A stretch of DNA of 47,737 nucleotides. It comes from Akkermansia sp. Its GTDB lineage: Bacteria; Verrucomicrobiota; Verrucomicrobiia; Verrucomicrobiales; Akkermansiaceae. Under the pieces are notes generated by a model, which worked only from the letters and a program-made list of their open reading frames with translations, made no database searches and was not told the DNA's origin. The stretch's first letter is position 1. Each line of letters starts with the position of its first letter. The DNA lies in contig JAFVQN010000050.1 in NCBI GenBank assembly GCA_017504805.1, positions 1 to 47,737 on the forward strand, given 5' to 3'. Positions 23,501 to 31,228 of the stretch are shown here, one piece after another. Position numbers and translations under genes: made by a program.

Positions 23501-24056
23501 CGTAAGCAATATAGTTCCAGAATTCGAGGATATTGCGGGGCGGGCTGGGCCAGAGTTCCAGCGCCTCGTATCCCGTAATCTCCCAGCGGGGGTTGAGGCG
23601 CACCAGGTCATGGTCGTGGATTTCCTGTTCGATGGCAAAACGGCGGTAGCGTTTCTCCAGTTTGGTCACATAATCGGACTCACGGTCGTCCAGGTCTCGG
23701 TTCAGTTTCTCCTCCAGCAGGTCCGAAAGCGGAATTTCATTGAGTTCATTCGGGCTTTCGGGCATATTGGCACCGCGGTACATGCGCTCCACCATAGTGG
23801 CAATGAGGCAGGCACCAGCCACGCGCTCGTCTTCAGCCGTGCAGGAACCGAACCAGCGGTTACCCTGCAGACGCAGACTCGTGCGGAAGACGCCAACCCG
23901 GGTTTCAACACGCCCCTGAATGTAGAGGTGGTTACCAAAGATTTGCGTCACGGCTCCATCTTTCTGGAGCTTTTCGCCCGCATTACGCACCTGCTCTGAA
24001 TAGGCATTTAGGAAATTAAGCGTAGCGCGGTCGGGATTGAGTGCAGAACTTAACAT
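20514..24056 (-). CDS. SNF2-family DEAD/DEAH-like helicase
   Basis: A 1180-aa SWI2/SNF2 ATPase. Residues 1-690 are an unassigned N-terminal region. The motor lies at about 700-1150: [26 protein letters not shown] (Walker A), [12 protein letters not shown] (Walker B, DEGQ instead of the usual DEAQ), [38 protein letters not shown]-type helices, [24 protein letters not shown] and [21 protein letters not shown]. Such proteins move along DNA to remodel bound proteins; bacterial ones link to transcription recycling or repair. The frame extends to 24209, but the promoter at 24139-24167 lies within that extension, so ATG 24056 is the start. Confidence 0.9.
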   Translation of the reverse strand: [1180 protein letters not shown]

Positions 24057-24138
24057 GAGATAAAAGGGAGATAATGAGGGGCGCGGCCTGCCGGATGTAT
24101 ACAGTACTCCCCAGCGTGCGCGTCGCGTGCATGTTGGA

Positions 24139-24167
24139 ATACTATCATAACAAAAGGTATTTTTCAA
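24139..24167 (-). promoter_or_regulatory. Promoter of the SNF2 gene; fixes its start
   Basis: Minus strand: TTGAAA (24162-24167), 17 nt, TAGTAT (24139-24144). The transcript would begin near 24132, giving a leader of about 75 nt. Confidence 0.7.
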
Positions 24168-24248
24168 GATATCTGCTGAAGTTTTTTTGATTTTTTCAGA
24201 TTTTGGCACGATTTTGAAGCAATTTGGCAGGACTGACAGCCCGCAGCC

Positions 24249-24277
24249 TTGCCATTCAGCCCCCTTGAAGCTATGCT
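24249..24277 (+). promoter_or_regulatory. Promoter of the lipoprotein L,D-transpeptidase
   Basis: TTGCCA (24249-24254), 17 nt, TATGCT (24272-24277), then 12 nt to ATG 24290. Confidence 0.6.
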
Positions 24278-24289
24278 TCTGAGCACACC

Positions 24290-25042
24290 ATGAGATATAT
24301 TCTACCGCTGATAATCACGTTCCTGCTGTTCTCTTTCGCCAGCTGCTCCCAGATTCAGATGCCACAGGAGAGCCGGCAGGCCATCATCGGTATCAGTGAT
24401 GACTGGAACAGCTCCCACGTCACCCTCACAATGGTCGAAAAGAACAGCACCGGCAAGTGGCAGCGCGTGCTCGGGCCCTTTCCCGGGCGGCTGGGCCGCA
24501 ACGGCAGCGTATGGGGACTGGGCACACACCGCAACCCGGCTGGAGCCACCGTCAAGAAAGAAGGCGACGGGCGCTCCCCGGCAGGCATCTTCCCGCTGGG
24601 CGGGCTGTGGGTGAATCACCCGGTTCCGGTGCAGCATGACCCGTCCATTCCGTATGTAAACGTCGGGCCGAATGACCTCTGGGTAAGCGACCCGCGCCTG
24701 CCGCACCTCTACAACCGCCACCTGCGGCTGGACCACCCCGCCACCACAGCCTGGGAAAAGCACGAACAGATGCGCCAGAACGACTACCCGCACAGCATCA
24801 AACTGCTGGTACACCACAACACCACTGAAAGTATAGGCAGACCCATCGTGGGCGCCGGTTCGTCGATTTTCTTCCACATCTGGCGAAGGAATGGAACCGC
24901 ACCCACTGCCGGCTGCACCAGCATGGATGAACAGCACCTGCGCCAGTTCATCAGCCGACTCAAAGCCAGCAGCAAGCCCGTCTATATTCTGCTGCCCCGT
25001 GCAGAATATACCCGCCGCCGCAAAAGCTGGGGACTTCCCTGA
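24290..25042 (+). CDS. L,D-transpeptidase (YkuD) lipoprotein
   Basis: A 250-aa envelope protein with a lipoprotein signal: hydrophobic 4-17 and lipobox FASC with Cys19. The YkuD domain covers about residues 60-240: KKEGDGRSPAGIFPLGG, then SSIFFHIW with His196 and TAGCTSM with the predicted catalytic Cys209. It would form or exchange peptide crosslinks, or cut as an L,D-carboxypeptidase, while tethered to a membrane by lipid. The protein is only distantly like the transpeptidase at 390-1061. It has its own promoter; the trp leader starts shortly after its stop. Confidence 0.85.
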   Translation: MRYILPLIITFLLFSFASCSQIQMPQESRQAIIGISDDWNSSHVTLTMVEKNSTGKWQRVLGPFPGRLGRNGSVWGLGTHRNPAGATVKKEGDGRSPAGIFPLGGLWVNHPVPVQHDPSIPYVNVGPNDLWVSDPRLPHLYNRHLRLDHPATTAWEKHEQMRQNDYPHSIKLLVHHNTTESIGRPIVGAGSSIFFHIWRRNGTAPTAGCTSMDEQHLRQFISRLKASSKPVYILLPRAEYTRRRKSWGLP

Positions 25043-25060
25043 AATTAATCAGAAAAACGC

Positions 25061-25090
25061 TTGACAAACAGCCCATGCCGGGTGCAGAAT
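25061..25090 (+). promoter_or_regulatory. Promoter of the trp leader/trpB transcript
   Basis: TTGACA (25061-25066), 18 nt, CAGAAT (25085-25090). CAGAATAAGGC also follows the def promoter spacer, and CAGAAT is the -10 of the tRNA-Ser promoter, so it seems an accepted -10 here. Confidence 0.7.
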
Positions 25091-25104
25091 AAGGCCGCAC
25101 ACAA

Positions 25105-25164
25105 ATGAACCAGATTCTCCTCAGCGCCAGTTGGTGGTGGTCCTTGCAGCAATACGCAGCGTAA
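25105..25164 (+). CDS. trpL: trp leader peptide
   Basis: A 19-codon frame, M-N-Q-I-L-L-S-A-S-W-W-W-S-L-Q-Q-Y-A-A, with three consecutive Trp codons at 25132-25140. It starts about 8 nt after the predicted transcript start and ends 46 nt before the attenuator hairpin ahead of trpB. This is the textbook sensor of transcription attenuation: when charged tRNA-Trp is scarce the ribosome stalls on the UGG run. No other function is needed. Three Trp in 19 codons just before a Trp-biosynthesis gene is very unlikely by chance. Confidence 0.9.
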   Translation: MNQILLSASWWWSLQQYAA

Positions 25165-25241
25165 GGGACCCAGGAGCTTTGGTGCATTCAGAGAAGAACA
25201 ACGAATCACGGACCTGTCGAACTTACGACAGGTCTTTTTTT
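25138..25241 (+). promoter_or_regulatory. trp attenuator (pause arms, antiterminator and terminator)
   Basis: GGTCC within the Trp codons (25138-25142) can pair with GGACC (25166-25170). The next segment, GACCCAGG (25167-25174), can pair, with a two-base bulge, with CCTGTC (25213-25218), which is the 5' arm of the terminator. Stalling on the Trp codons would free this second pairing and prevent termination. The pairings are by eye and not energy-checked. Confidence 0.6.
25211..25241 (+). terminator. Attenuator terminator before trpB
   Basis: A perfect 9-bp stem, GACCTGTCG with CGACAGGTC, 6-nt loop, then seven T. It sits 28 nt before the trpB ATG, with no gene end nearby to terminate, so it is regulatory. 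Confidence 0.93.
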
Positions 25242-25269
25242 ATACACTTTCACCGCATTTTATCACAAC

Positions 25270-26574
25270 ATGAACAGAACAACACACACAGAAATCAGTA
25301 CAAGCCACGGAAAAGCCTTGCACCTGCCCGGAAAATACACTAATATCCCCGCCGACATGGATTTCCGCACCTATCTTCGCAATTATCCTGATGCAAACGG
25401 CTTCTACGGGCGTTTCGGCGGCGCCTATCTTCCCAAGGAACTGGAGCCGGCTTTCAAGGAAATTACCGATGCCTACAACGACATCTGCCAGTCTGCCCAG
25501 TTCATCAACGAGCTGCGCCGCATCCGCAAGCAGTTCCAGGGGCGCCCCACCCCGGTCTACCACTGCGAGCGATTGTCCCGCCTGGTCGGTGGCGCCCAGA
25601 TTTACCTGAAGCGCGAGGATCTGAACCACACCGGCGCCCACAAGCTCAACCACTGCATGGGTGAGGGTCTGCTCGCCAAGTTCATGGGCAAGAAGAAAAT
25701 CATCGCCGAAACCGGCGCCGGCCAGCATGGCGTGGCTCTTGCTACTGCGGCTGCCTACTTCGGACTGGAATGTGAAATTCACATGGGCGCAGTCGATATC
25801 GCCAAGCAGGCACCGAATGTCACCCGCATGAAGATGCTGGGGGCAAACGTCGTCTGCGTGACGCACGGCCTGCAGACGCTGAAGGAAGCCGTGGACAGCG
25901 CCTTCGAAGCCTACATGCGCGACTACAAGGAAGCCATCTACTGCATCGGGTCCGTGCTGGGGCCGCACCCCTTCCCCATGATGGTGCGAGACTTCCAGAT
26001 GGTGGTGGGGCACGAAGCCCGTGCGCAGTTCGAGGAAATGACCGGCCACCTGCCCGACGTGGTGTGCGCCTGTGTGGGCGGCGGTTCCAACGCCATGGGC
26101 ATGTTCCCCGCCTTCCTCGGCGACCCGGTCGACATCTACGGCGTGGAGCCCCTGGGCCATGGCCCGACCCTGGGCCAGCACTCCGCCTCCATCAACTACG
26201 GCAGCGAGGGCATCATGCACGGTTTCAATTCCATCATGCTCAAAGATGACCAGGGAGAACCCGGCCCGGTATACTCCGTGGCCAGCGGCCTGGACTACCC
26301 CTCCGTGGGGCCGGAACACGCCTTCCTGCACGACATCGGCCGCGTGAAATACGAAACGGTCAGCGATGAGGAAGCGGTGGATGCCTTCTTCAAGCTCTGC
26401 CGATATGAGGGTATCATACCAGCCCTGGAGAGCGCCCACGCCGTTGCCTTTGCCATCCGTAAGGCCAGGGAACTGCGCCGCGGTTCCATCCTTGCCAACT
26501 GCTCCGGCCGTGGCGACAAGGATGTGGACTACATTGCCGAGCATTTCGGCTACGGCGATGAACACAAGTTCTGA
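25270..26574 (+). CDS. trpB: Tryptophan synthase beta chain
   Basis: A 434-aa PLP enzyme that joins indole and serine to make tryptophan. The PLP lysine is Lys125 in HTGAHKLN; the phosphate loop is GGGSNAMG; the entry [12 protein letters not shown] is typical of TrpB. An N-terminal extension of about 20 residues precedes the usual start. trpA is not adjacent, so the partner alpha chain must be elsewhere. Expression is predicted to be controlled by the upstream leader peptide and attenuator. A strong terminator follows, so the gene is transcribed alone. Confidence 0.97.
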   Translation: MNRTTHTEISTSHGKALHLPGKYTNIPADMDFRTYLRNYPDANGFYGRFGGAYLPKELEPAFKEITDAYNDICQSAQFINELRRIRKQFQGRPTPVYHCERLSRLVGGAQIYLKREDLNHTGAHKLNHCMGEGLLAKFMGKKKIIAETGAGQHGVALATAAAYFGLECEIHMGAVDIAKQAPNVTRMKMLGANVVCVTHGLQTLKEAVDSAFEAYMRDYKEAIYCIGSVLGPHPFPMMVRDFQMVVGHEARAQFEEMTGHLPDVVCACVGGGSNAMGMFPAFLGDPVDIYGVEPLGHGPTLGQHSASINYGSEGIMHGFNSIMLKDDQGEPGPVYSVASGLDYPSVGPEHAFLHDIGRVKYETVSDEEAVDAFFKLCRYEGIIPALESAHAVAFAIRKARELRRGSILANCSGRGDKDVDYIAEHFGYGDEHKF

Positions 26575-26595
26575 TTCCGGATTTTCCCCGCATCA

Positions 26596-26627
26596 ACCGC
26601 AGCTGCTCCGGCAGCTGCGGTATTTTT
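26596..26627 (+). terminator. Terminator of trpB
   Basis: Perfect 10-bp stem, ACCGCAGCTG with CAGCTGCGGT, 6-nt loop, then A and five T. Confidence 0.93.
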
Positions 26628-26670
26628 GTCTCCGACGCACACGCAGGCCGGACGTTGACCGTTTTTCCGC

Positions 26671-26700
26671 TTGTCAGGGGCGCATGAGCTGCTCTATAAT
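26671..26700 (+). promoter_or_regulatory. Promoter of the thioredoxin-like gene; fixes its start
   Basis: TTGTCA (26671-26676), 18 nt, consensus TATAAT (26695-26700). An in-frame ATG overlaps the end of the -10, so the true start is ATG 26708, 7 nt downstream. Confidence 0.65.
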
Positions 26701-26707
26701 GGGAGGC

Positions 26708-27949
26708 ATGAAGAAGATACTCGCCACTGCCGCTGTCGCTCTGATTCCCCTTGCAACTGCTACGGAGGAAGCCATGAACCAGGCCCTGAACGACTGGAAG
26801 CAACAGGTCACCGAGTATGAATCAGCCATCCAGAACGCTCCAAATGAGGAAATCAGGGCCAGCATCACCGCCCCGGATGGACGCGATGTTGCCCCGCGTA
26901 TCTGGCAGGCCATCAACGGTAAGACGGGGACCCGAAAATCCGGCAAACACCGCATACCCACATACGAATTTGAAAAAGCCTGGGCGCTGCCGGCCATTGT
27001 GTGGATTCTGGAGCACCCGCAGGCATTCACCGCTGCCTTTACCGATGAGGAACAGGCGCTGCTCACCTACTTCGGCAATGCTCTGGTTGAATCCATCATC
27101 AACGTGCATTACACCCATCCCGGAGTCGGGGCTGCCTGCCCGGCACTTTCAGCTACCTCCAGCGTGCGCGAATACGAACTGCTGCAGAAAATCTACCTCC
27201 GCAATCAGAATAAGGATGCCCGCGCCTGCGCCGCCCTGGGCATGAGCCTCATGCTCAATAACCCGATGGTTAGCAGCATCGAAGGCAGTGAGGCCATGGC
27301 TCGCAGCAAGCGTCTGTATTACCTCAAGCAATCCATTCTTCTTTCCAGCAAGGATACCCGTTTCGGCAACACCCCCATCACTGAAGTGGCCATGGATCAG
27401 GCCTACTTCCTGCGTCACCTGTCCGTGGGATGCGTAGCGCCCCGGCTCAGCCTGACGGATACACAGGGAATGACCGCAGAGTTCCCGGCTGCAAACAAGC
27501 TGAACCTCCTTGTCTTCTGGTCACCGGCAGATAGTGCCAGCACCGCCATGGTGCGCGATATCGACAAAATCCGAAACCAGTACCCCGGCATCGAGATTTT
27601 CCCGGTCATGCCTCATGCTGAGCAGGAAATCCAGCAGAAGGCCCTGCAGGAGCTGGGTATAGCACAAAGCTATACCGATGATGCTGAGGGCAAGGCTGGC
27701 CGCACCTACCGCATCGGCCAGCTCCCCACCGCCATCCTGGTCAGCAGGCAGAGCAAGATTCTCTACGCCGGCTACCCGGATATGAAGCTCCAGGCGGCTC
27801 TGGACCGCGCCACCGCCAGCGAAAAGGGTACCAGCCCCAGGGTTTTCATCAAGGAAAGCAACGATGAACCGCTCATTCAGCCAGGTTCAACTCCGACGCC
27901 AAAATCCAGCGACGAAGTGCCGGAGCTCCGCGAAATGCCGGAGTTCTGA
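26708..27949 (+). CDS. Exported thioredoxin-like protein without active-site cysteines
   Basis: A 413-aa protein with a signal peptide (KKILATAAVALIPLATA). The N-terminal half (about 20-245) is helical and unassigned. From about 245 a thioredoxin/AhpC-like domain follows: APRLSLTDTQG, then NLLVFWSPADSASTAMVRDI, then IFPVMPHAE, and the cis-Pro region QLPTAILVSRQSKILYAGYP. Where TlpA or ResA has Cys-x-x-Cys this protein has Pro-Ala-Asp-Ser, so it cannot do dithiol chemistry. A binding or scaffold role in the periplasm is more likely. The start is set by the promoter; a longer frame runs back into trpB and is not real. Confidence 0.7.
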   Translation: MKKILATAAVALIPLATATEEAMNQALNDWKQQVTEYESAIQNAPNEEIRASITAPDGRDVAPRIWQAINGKTGTRKSGKHRIPTYEFEKAWALPAIVWILEHPQAFTAAFTDEEQALLTYFGNALVESIINVHYTHPGVGAACPALSATSSVREYELLQKIYLRNQNKDARACAALGMSLMLNNPMVSSIEGSEAMARSKRLYYLKQSILLSSKDTRFGNTPITEVAMDQAYFLRHLSVGCVAPRLSLTDTQGMTAEFPAANKLNLLVFWSPADSASTAMVRDIDKIRNQYPGIEIFPVMPHAEQEIQQKALQELGIAQSYTDDAEGKAGRTYRIGQLPTAILVSRQSKILYAGYPDMKLQAALDRATASEKGTSPRVFIKESNDEPLIQPGSTPTPKSSDEVPELREMPEF

Positions 27950-27958
27950 AAAAAAGAC

Positions 27959-27989
27959 AGCCGGTTGCACCACACTGGCACAACCGGCT
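27959..27989. terminator. Shared terminator of the convergent thioredoxin-like and pepP genes
   Basis: AGCCGGTTG pairs with CAACCGGCT (9 bp). On the minus strand the stem is followed by GTC and seven T, making it a good terminator for pepP; on the plus strand the tail is only TTCTTG. Confidence 0.75.
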
Positions 27990-28011
27990 TCTTGATGACT
28001 GACGGTTGACC

Positions 28012-29310
28012 TCAGCGGGCCATGGCTGCTTCTATGGCATCCGGCTCAATAGGAGCGTTGGGGATGAGGTCCTCCACGCCATTCTCCGTGATGAGCACAT
28101 CCGTCTCCAGGCGGATACCGATTTTCTCGGCGGGAATGTAAATGCCGGGTTCCACAGTCCACACCTGACCCACAGCAAAGCACTTGGTGTCAGAGCCGAC
28201 ATCATGCACATCGATGCCGAGAGAGTGAGACGTGCCGTGCATGTAGTACTTACGCACGCAGAGGGGGTTCTGCGCCTGGGCATCCACCTCCTCCTGAGTC
28301 AGCAGCCCCAGCTGCACCAGTTCAGCGGCCATATTCACCCGCACCAGGCGCTCGTATTCCTGTTTTTCAAGCCCGGGGCGCATGATGCGCATGGCGTAGC
28401 GCTGCACACGCAGAACTGCTTCATACACAGCACGCTGGCGCGGTGTAAACTTACCATTCGCGGGAATAGTGCGGGTCATATCACCGGCATAACCGCCGTA
28501 TTCAGCGCCGATATCGAGCAAAATCAGCTCCCCGTCCTGCACCTCCTTGTGGTTGGAAATATAGTGCAGCACGCAGGTATCCGCCCCGCTGGCAATGATA
28601 GGCAGGAAGGAGAACTTGCGGGCGCGACGGCGGATATAGGCTGCGCTCAGCGCGGCCTCAATCTCCCACTCACCCATGCCGGGGTGCACCTGAGGCAGCA
28701 GCTCAGCAAAGCCGGCACCCGTGATTTCGCAGGCACGGCGCAGCTGCACCATTTCCTCAGGGCTCTTGATGAGGCGCATCTCTGCCAGCAGGGGGTAAAT
28801 GCTCTCCACCCGGGCATCCGGGTAGGAAGCACGCAGCGCTGCCGCCATGCGTTCGTTGCGAGTCTGGACATAAGTGAAGCGGCGGGGATGGTTATCCGTC
28901 TCCAGCCACAGGGAAGATGAAGCGGGGAGCCACTCCGCCAGAAGAGCATTATACACATCCGTCCAGCGCACGTCCTCCACCCCGCTCAGGGCAGTGGCGG
29001 CATCGGCGGTAAGGCGGGCACCTTCCCAGATGACGATATTCTCATTGGTCTCGCGCAACAGCAGGGTATCTTCATGCTCCCCATTCTCGCCAACCCGCAT
29101 CAGCAGCACTGTCTCCTCCTGGTCAATGCCGGTCAGGTAGAACAGATTGGCATTCTGGTGGTGAGCCAGCGTGCCGTCCGCATTGGTCGGGTAAATATCA
29201 TTCGCATGCACAATCACCAGCGCCCCGGCTGGAAGCCTGGATGCCAGTTTATCTCGGTTAGTCTGGTAGAACGTAGCGGGAATCGGTTCGTAACGGAGTG
29301 TGTGGTTCAT
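28012..29310 (-). CDS. pepP: Xaa-Pro aminopeptidase (aminopeptidase P)
   Basis: A 432-aa cytoplasmic M24 metallopeptidase that releases N-terminal residues before proline. An N-terminal domain (1-170) contains NANLFYLTGIDQEE, typical of aminopeptidase P. The pita-bread domain carries the five metal ligands: Asp in LLDIGAEYGGYAGDMTR (two), His in HGTSHSLGIDVHD, Glu in VEPGIYIP and Glu in RLETDVLIT. Length fits the family. It is divergent from ndk. Confidence 0.92.
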   Translation of the reverse strand: MNHTLRYEPIPATFYQTNRDKLASRLPAGALVIVHANDIYPTNADGTLAHHQNANLFYLTGIDQEETVLLMRVGENGEHEDTLLLRETNENIVIWEGARLTADAATALSGVEDVRWTDVYNALLAEWLPASSSLWLETDNHPRRFTYVQTRNERMAAALRASYPDARVESIYPLLAEMRLIKSPEEMVQLRRACEITGAGFAELLPQVHPGMGEWEIEAALSAAYIRRRARKFSFLPIIASGADTCVLHYISNHKEVQDGELILLDIGAEYGGYAGDMTRTIPANGKFTPRQRAVYEAVLRVQRYAMRIMRPGLEKQEYERLVRVNMAAELVQLGLLTQEEVDAQAQNPLCVRKYYMHGTSHSLGIDVHDVGSDTKCFAVGQVWTVEPGIYIPAEKIGIRLETDVLITENGVEDLIPNAPIEPDAIEAAMAR

Positions 29311-29325
29311 ATCTTTCTGGCGGGA

Positions 29326-29354
29326 AGTATACGCTTTCTCTCCCCGCTCCGCAA
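29326..29354 (-). promoter_or_regulatory. Promoter of pepP
   Basis: Minus strand: TTGCGG (29349-29354), 17 nt, TATACT (29326-29331), then 15 nt to ATG 29310. Confidence 0.6.
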
Positions 29355-29385
29355 TGCGAAATCATGTAAGCGCCTGTCTTTTTCC

Positions 29386-29414
29386 TTGACAGAGCACCCC
29401 CTCCGGGGTAAAAA
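29386..29414 (+). promoter_or_regulatory. Promoter of ndk
   Basis: TTGACA (29386-29391), 17 nt ending in CGGGG, TAAAAA (29409-29414), then 21 nt to ATG 29436. Confidence 0.65.
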
Positions 29415-29435
29415 AGGCACACACTTCAAGATATT

Positions 29436-29885
29436 ATGAACCGCGACGAAAAAACACTCATTCTTTTCAAACCAGACTGTGTCCGCAAAAATCTTTCCGG
29501 CGTCATCCTGCAGCGACTCCTGGCCGAAGGATTCCGCCTGCGTGGCATAAAGATGATGCAGCTGGATGATGCCATCCTGCGCGAGCACTACGCCCACATC
29601 ATCGATCTGGTGATTGATGACAAGCCTCTCTTCCCCACCCTGTCCAGTTTCATGCAGACGAGTCCGGTCGTGGCTCTGGTGCTTTCCGGCCCCGGCGTCA
29701 TCACCCGCGTGCGTTCCATCCTCGGGCCTACCAACTCCATGAAAGCAGACAAAGGTACCATCCGCGGTGATTTCGGAACTAACAGCATGCTCAACATCTG
29801 CCACGCTTCCGATTCCCCCGAAAGCGCAGAGGTGGAAATCAAGCGTTTCTTCAAACCGGAGGAAATCTTCGACAACGTCGACTAA
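29436..29885 (+). CDS. ndk: Nucleoside diphosphate kinase
   Basis: A 149-aa enzyme that passes the gamma-phosphate of ATP to other nucleoside diphosphates through a phospho-histidine. The active site is NICHASDS with His123; the usual Gly of HGSDS is Ala here. TLILFKPDCVRKNLSG at the N-terminus and GDFGTN before the active site are typical. It is monocistronic between a good promoter and a very strong bidirectional terminator. Confidence 0.95.
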   Translation: MNRDEKTLILFKPDCVRKNLSGVILQRLLAEGFRLRGIKMMQLDDAILREHYAHIIDLVIDDKPLFPTLSSFMQTSPVVALVLSGPGVITRVRSILGPTNSMKADKGTIRGDFGTNSMLNICHASDSPESAEVEIKRFFKPEEIFDNVD

Positions 29886-29907
29886 TACTCTCTGCTTCAC
29901 CAGCATT

Positions 29908-29945
29908 CACGAAAAAAGGGCAGCCTCAGCTGCCCTTTTTTCGTG
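29908..29945. terminator. Bidirectional terminator between ndk and the amidase operon
   Basis: A perfect 17-bp stem with a CTCA loop; the arms hold A6 and T6 runs, so it ends transcripts from both sides. Confidence 0.95.
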
Positions 29946-29955
29946 ATTCTTACAC

Positions 29956-31206
29956 TCAACGGCGTCGGCGCTTGTTGCTGCGATTCACCGGTTTGGCGCG
30001 TCGAACCGGTGCCTTCGCGCGTCTGGCCCGCTTGGGCGCAGTCTTCTGGCGAACCGGTCTGGGAGCCGCCTCTTTCTTTGCAGGAGCCGGAGCCACCTTC
30101 ACAGGCTCTGCCGGAGGCTCGACCTCTGGTGCTTTCTGAACCTGCAGCACCGTGGCCGGATTCATGACACGGGCAAAGGCATCCACGCCGTCTGCCAGGG
30201 CATCTGCCAGTTTCATCTGATACTCATCAGATGAAAGACGCGCGCCTTCCTCCGGGTGCGTGGCAAAGCCCATTTCCACCGTAACAGCTGGGCAAGTCAC
30301 CGAATTGAGCGGGCTGTACCGGGCGCGGCGGCACCCACCGTCCTCAGCCTCAGTATGCTGCACCAGACTGGACTGCAGCGCCATGGCCAAGGCAGTACTA
30401 GCCGGCACATACGGGTGGCCGGGCAGGATTTTATCTCCCTTATCTGCAGGCGCAATCGTATACGTCTGAACACCCTTCATATCACTGCGGCCGCTGTTGA
30501 GATGCAGGCTCAGCAGAATGGCCGCAGGCGCGGCATTGGCCTTATCCACACGGGCCTGCGGGGACAAATACTGGTTCTGGTTCTGAGTATAACTCACCTC
30601 ATAGCCGCGCTTGGTAAGCTCGGCCCCCAGCTTCTTGGCCACCAGAAGCGTCACATCTGCCTCCCGGGCAAACGGGGACACGGTTCCGACATCATGCCCG
30701 CCGTGGCCAGGGTCTATGACCACGGTACGGAGAGCACTCCGGTTCGCTATATAGGTAGGCCGAAGCACAGGCTCAATGACACTGAGTACATCCAGCTTGG
30801 AAACGAGCAAATCACCGCTGGCATCCTCCTGCACCGGGTGGGTCAGCAGAAACAACATGTTCTGTATGCGCAACTCCCGGGGTTCAGGACCAAAGCGGAG
30901 CTCCAGCTCACCATTACCGACAATCCGCTGACCTGCCACGCGGCGACCTTTTGGCTGCAGCGACATCAGTTTGTAAAAGCTGCGCAAATCTTCCAGCGGC
31001 AAGTACTCCACTCCATCCACCTCTCGAACATGCCAGTTTCCCGCACCTGCAACAGGAGCATCCGCCGCATTGACAGCTGGCGGTGGAGGCGACGCCTGCT
31101 CTGCCGCATTGGCGGCCTCGTTTGCAGCATTGGCCCACGCACAGGAAGCCGCCGCAACCCATACAGACAGCACCAGACTGCTTCCCCCTGCCCTGCGGAT
31201 TCTCAT
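29956..31206 (-). CDS. N-acetylmuramoyl-L-alanine amidase (Amidase_3) with basic tail
   Basis: A 416-aa exported enzyme that cuts the lactyl-amide bond between muramic acid and the stem peptide. After a signal peptide (to about residue 28) comes an Ala/Pro-rich linker, a small beta domain (60-155), then the zinc amidase domain: VVIDPGHGGHDVG (His), FAREADVTLL (Glu), SLHLNSG (His) and VEMGFATHPEE (catalytic Glu). The last 65 residues are Lys/Arg/Ala/Pro-rich (ending NKRRRR), likely to stick to anionic wall or membrane. It is the second gene of a pair: its ATG overlaps the frame-restored stop of the upstream amidase as ATGA. Confidence 0.9.
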   Translation of the reverse strand: MRIRRAGGSSLVLSVWVAAASCAWANAANEAANAAEQASPPPPAVNAADAPVAGAGNWHVREVDGVEYLPLEDLRSFYKLMSLQPKGRRVAGQRIVGNGELELRFGPEPRELRIQNMLFLLTHPVQEDASGDLLVSKLDVLSVIEPVLRPTYIANRSALRTVVIDPGHGGHDVGTVSPFAREADVTLLVAKKLGAELTKRGYEVSYTQNQNQYLSPQARVDKANAAPAAILLSLHLNSGRSDMKGVQTYTIAPADKGDKILPGHPYVPASTALAMALQSSLVQHTEAEDGGCRRARYSPLNSVTCPAVTVEMGFATHPEEGARLSSDEYQMKLADALADGVDAFARVMNPATVLQVQKAPEVEPPAEPVKVAPAPAKKEAAPRPVRQKTAPKRARRAKAPVRRAKPVNRSNKRRRR

Positions 31207-31228
31207 TTCCTGGAGCGGACGTAATGAT

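Noticed and set aside
22086-23999. A 637-codon plus-strand open frame
   Set aside because: Antisense to the SNF2 helicase, whose motifs are unmistakable; long only because of codon bias.
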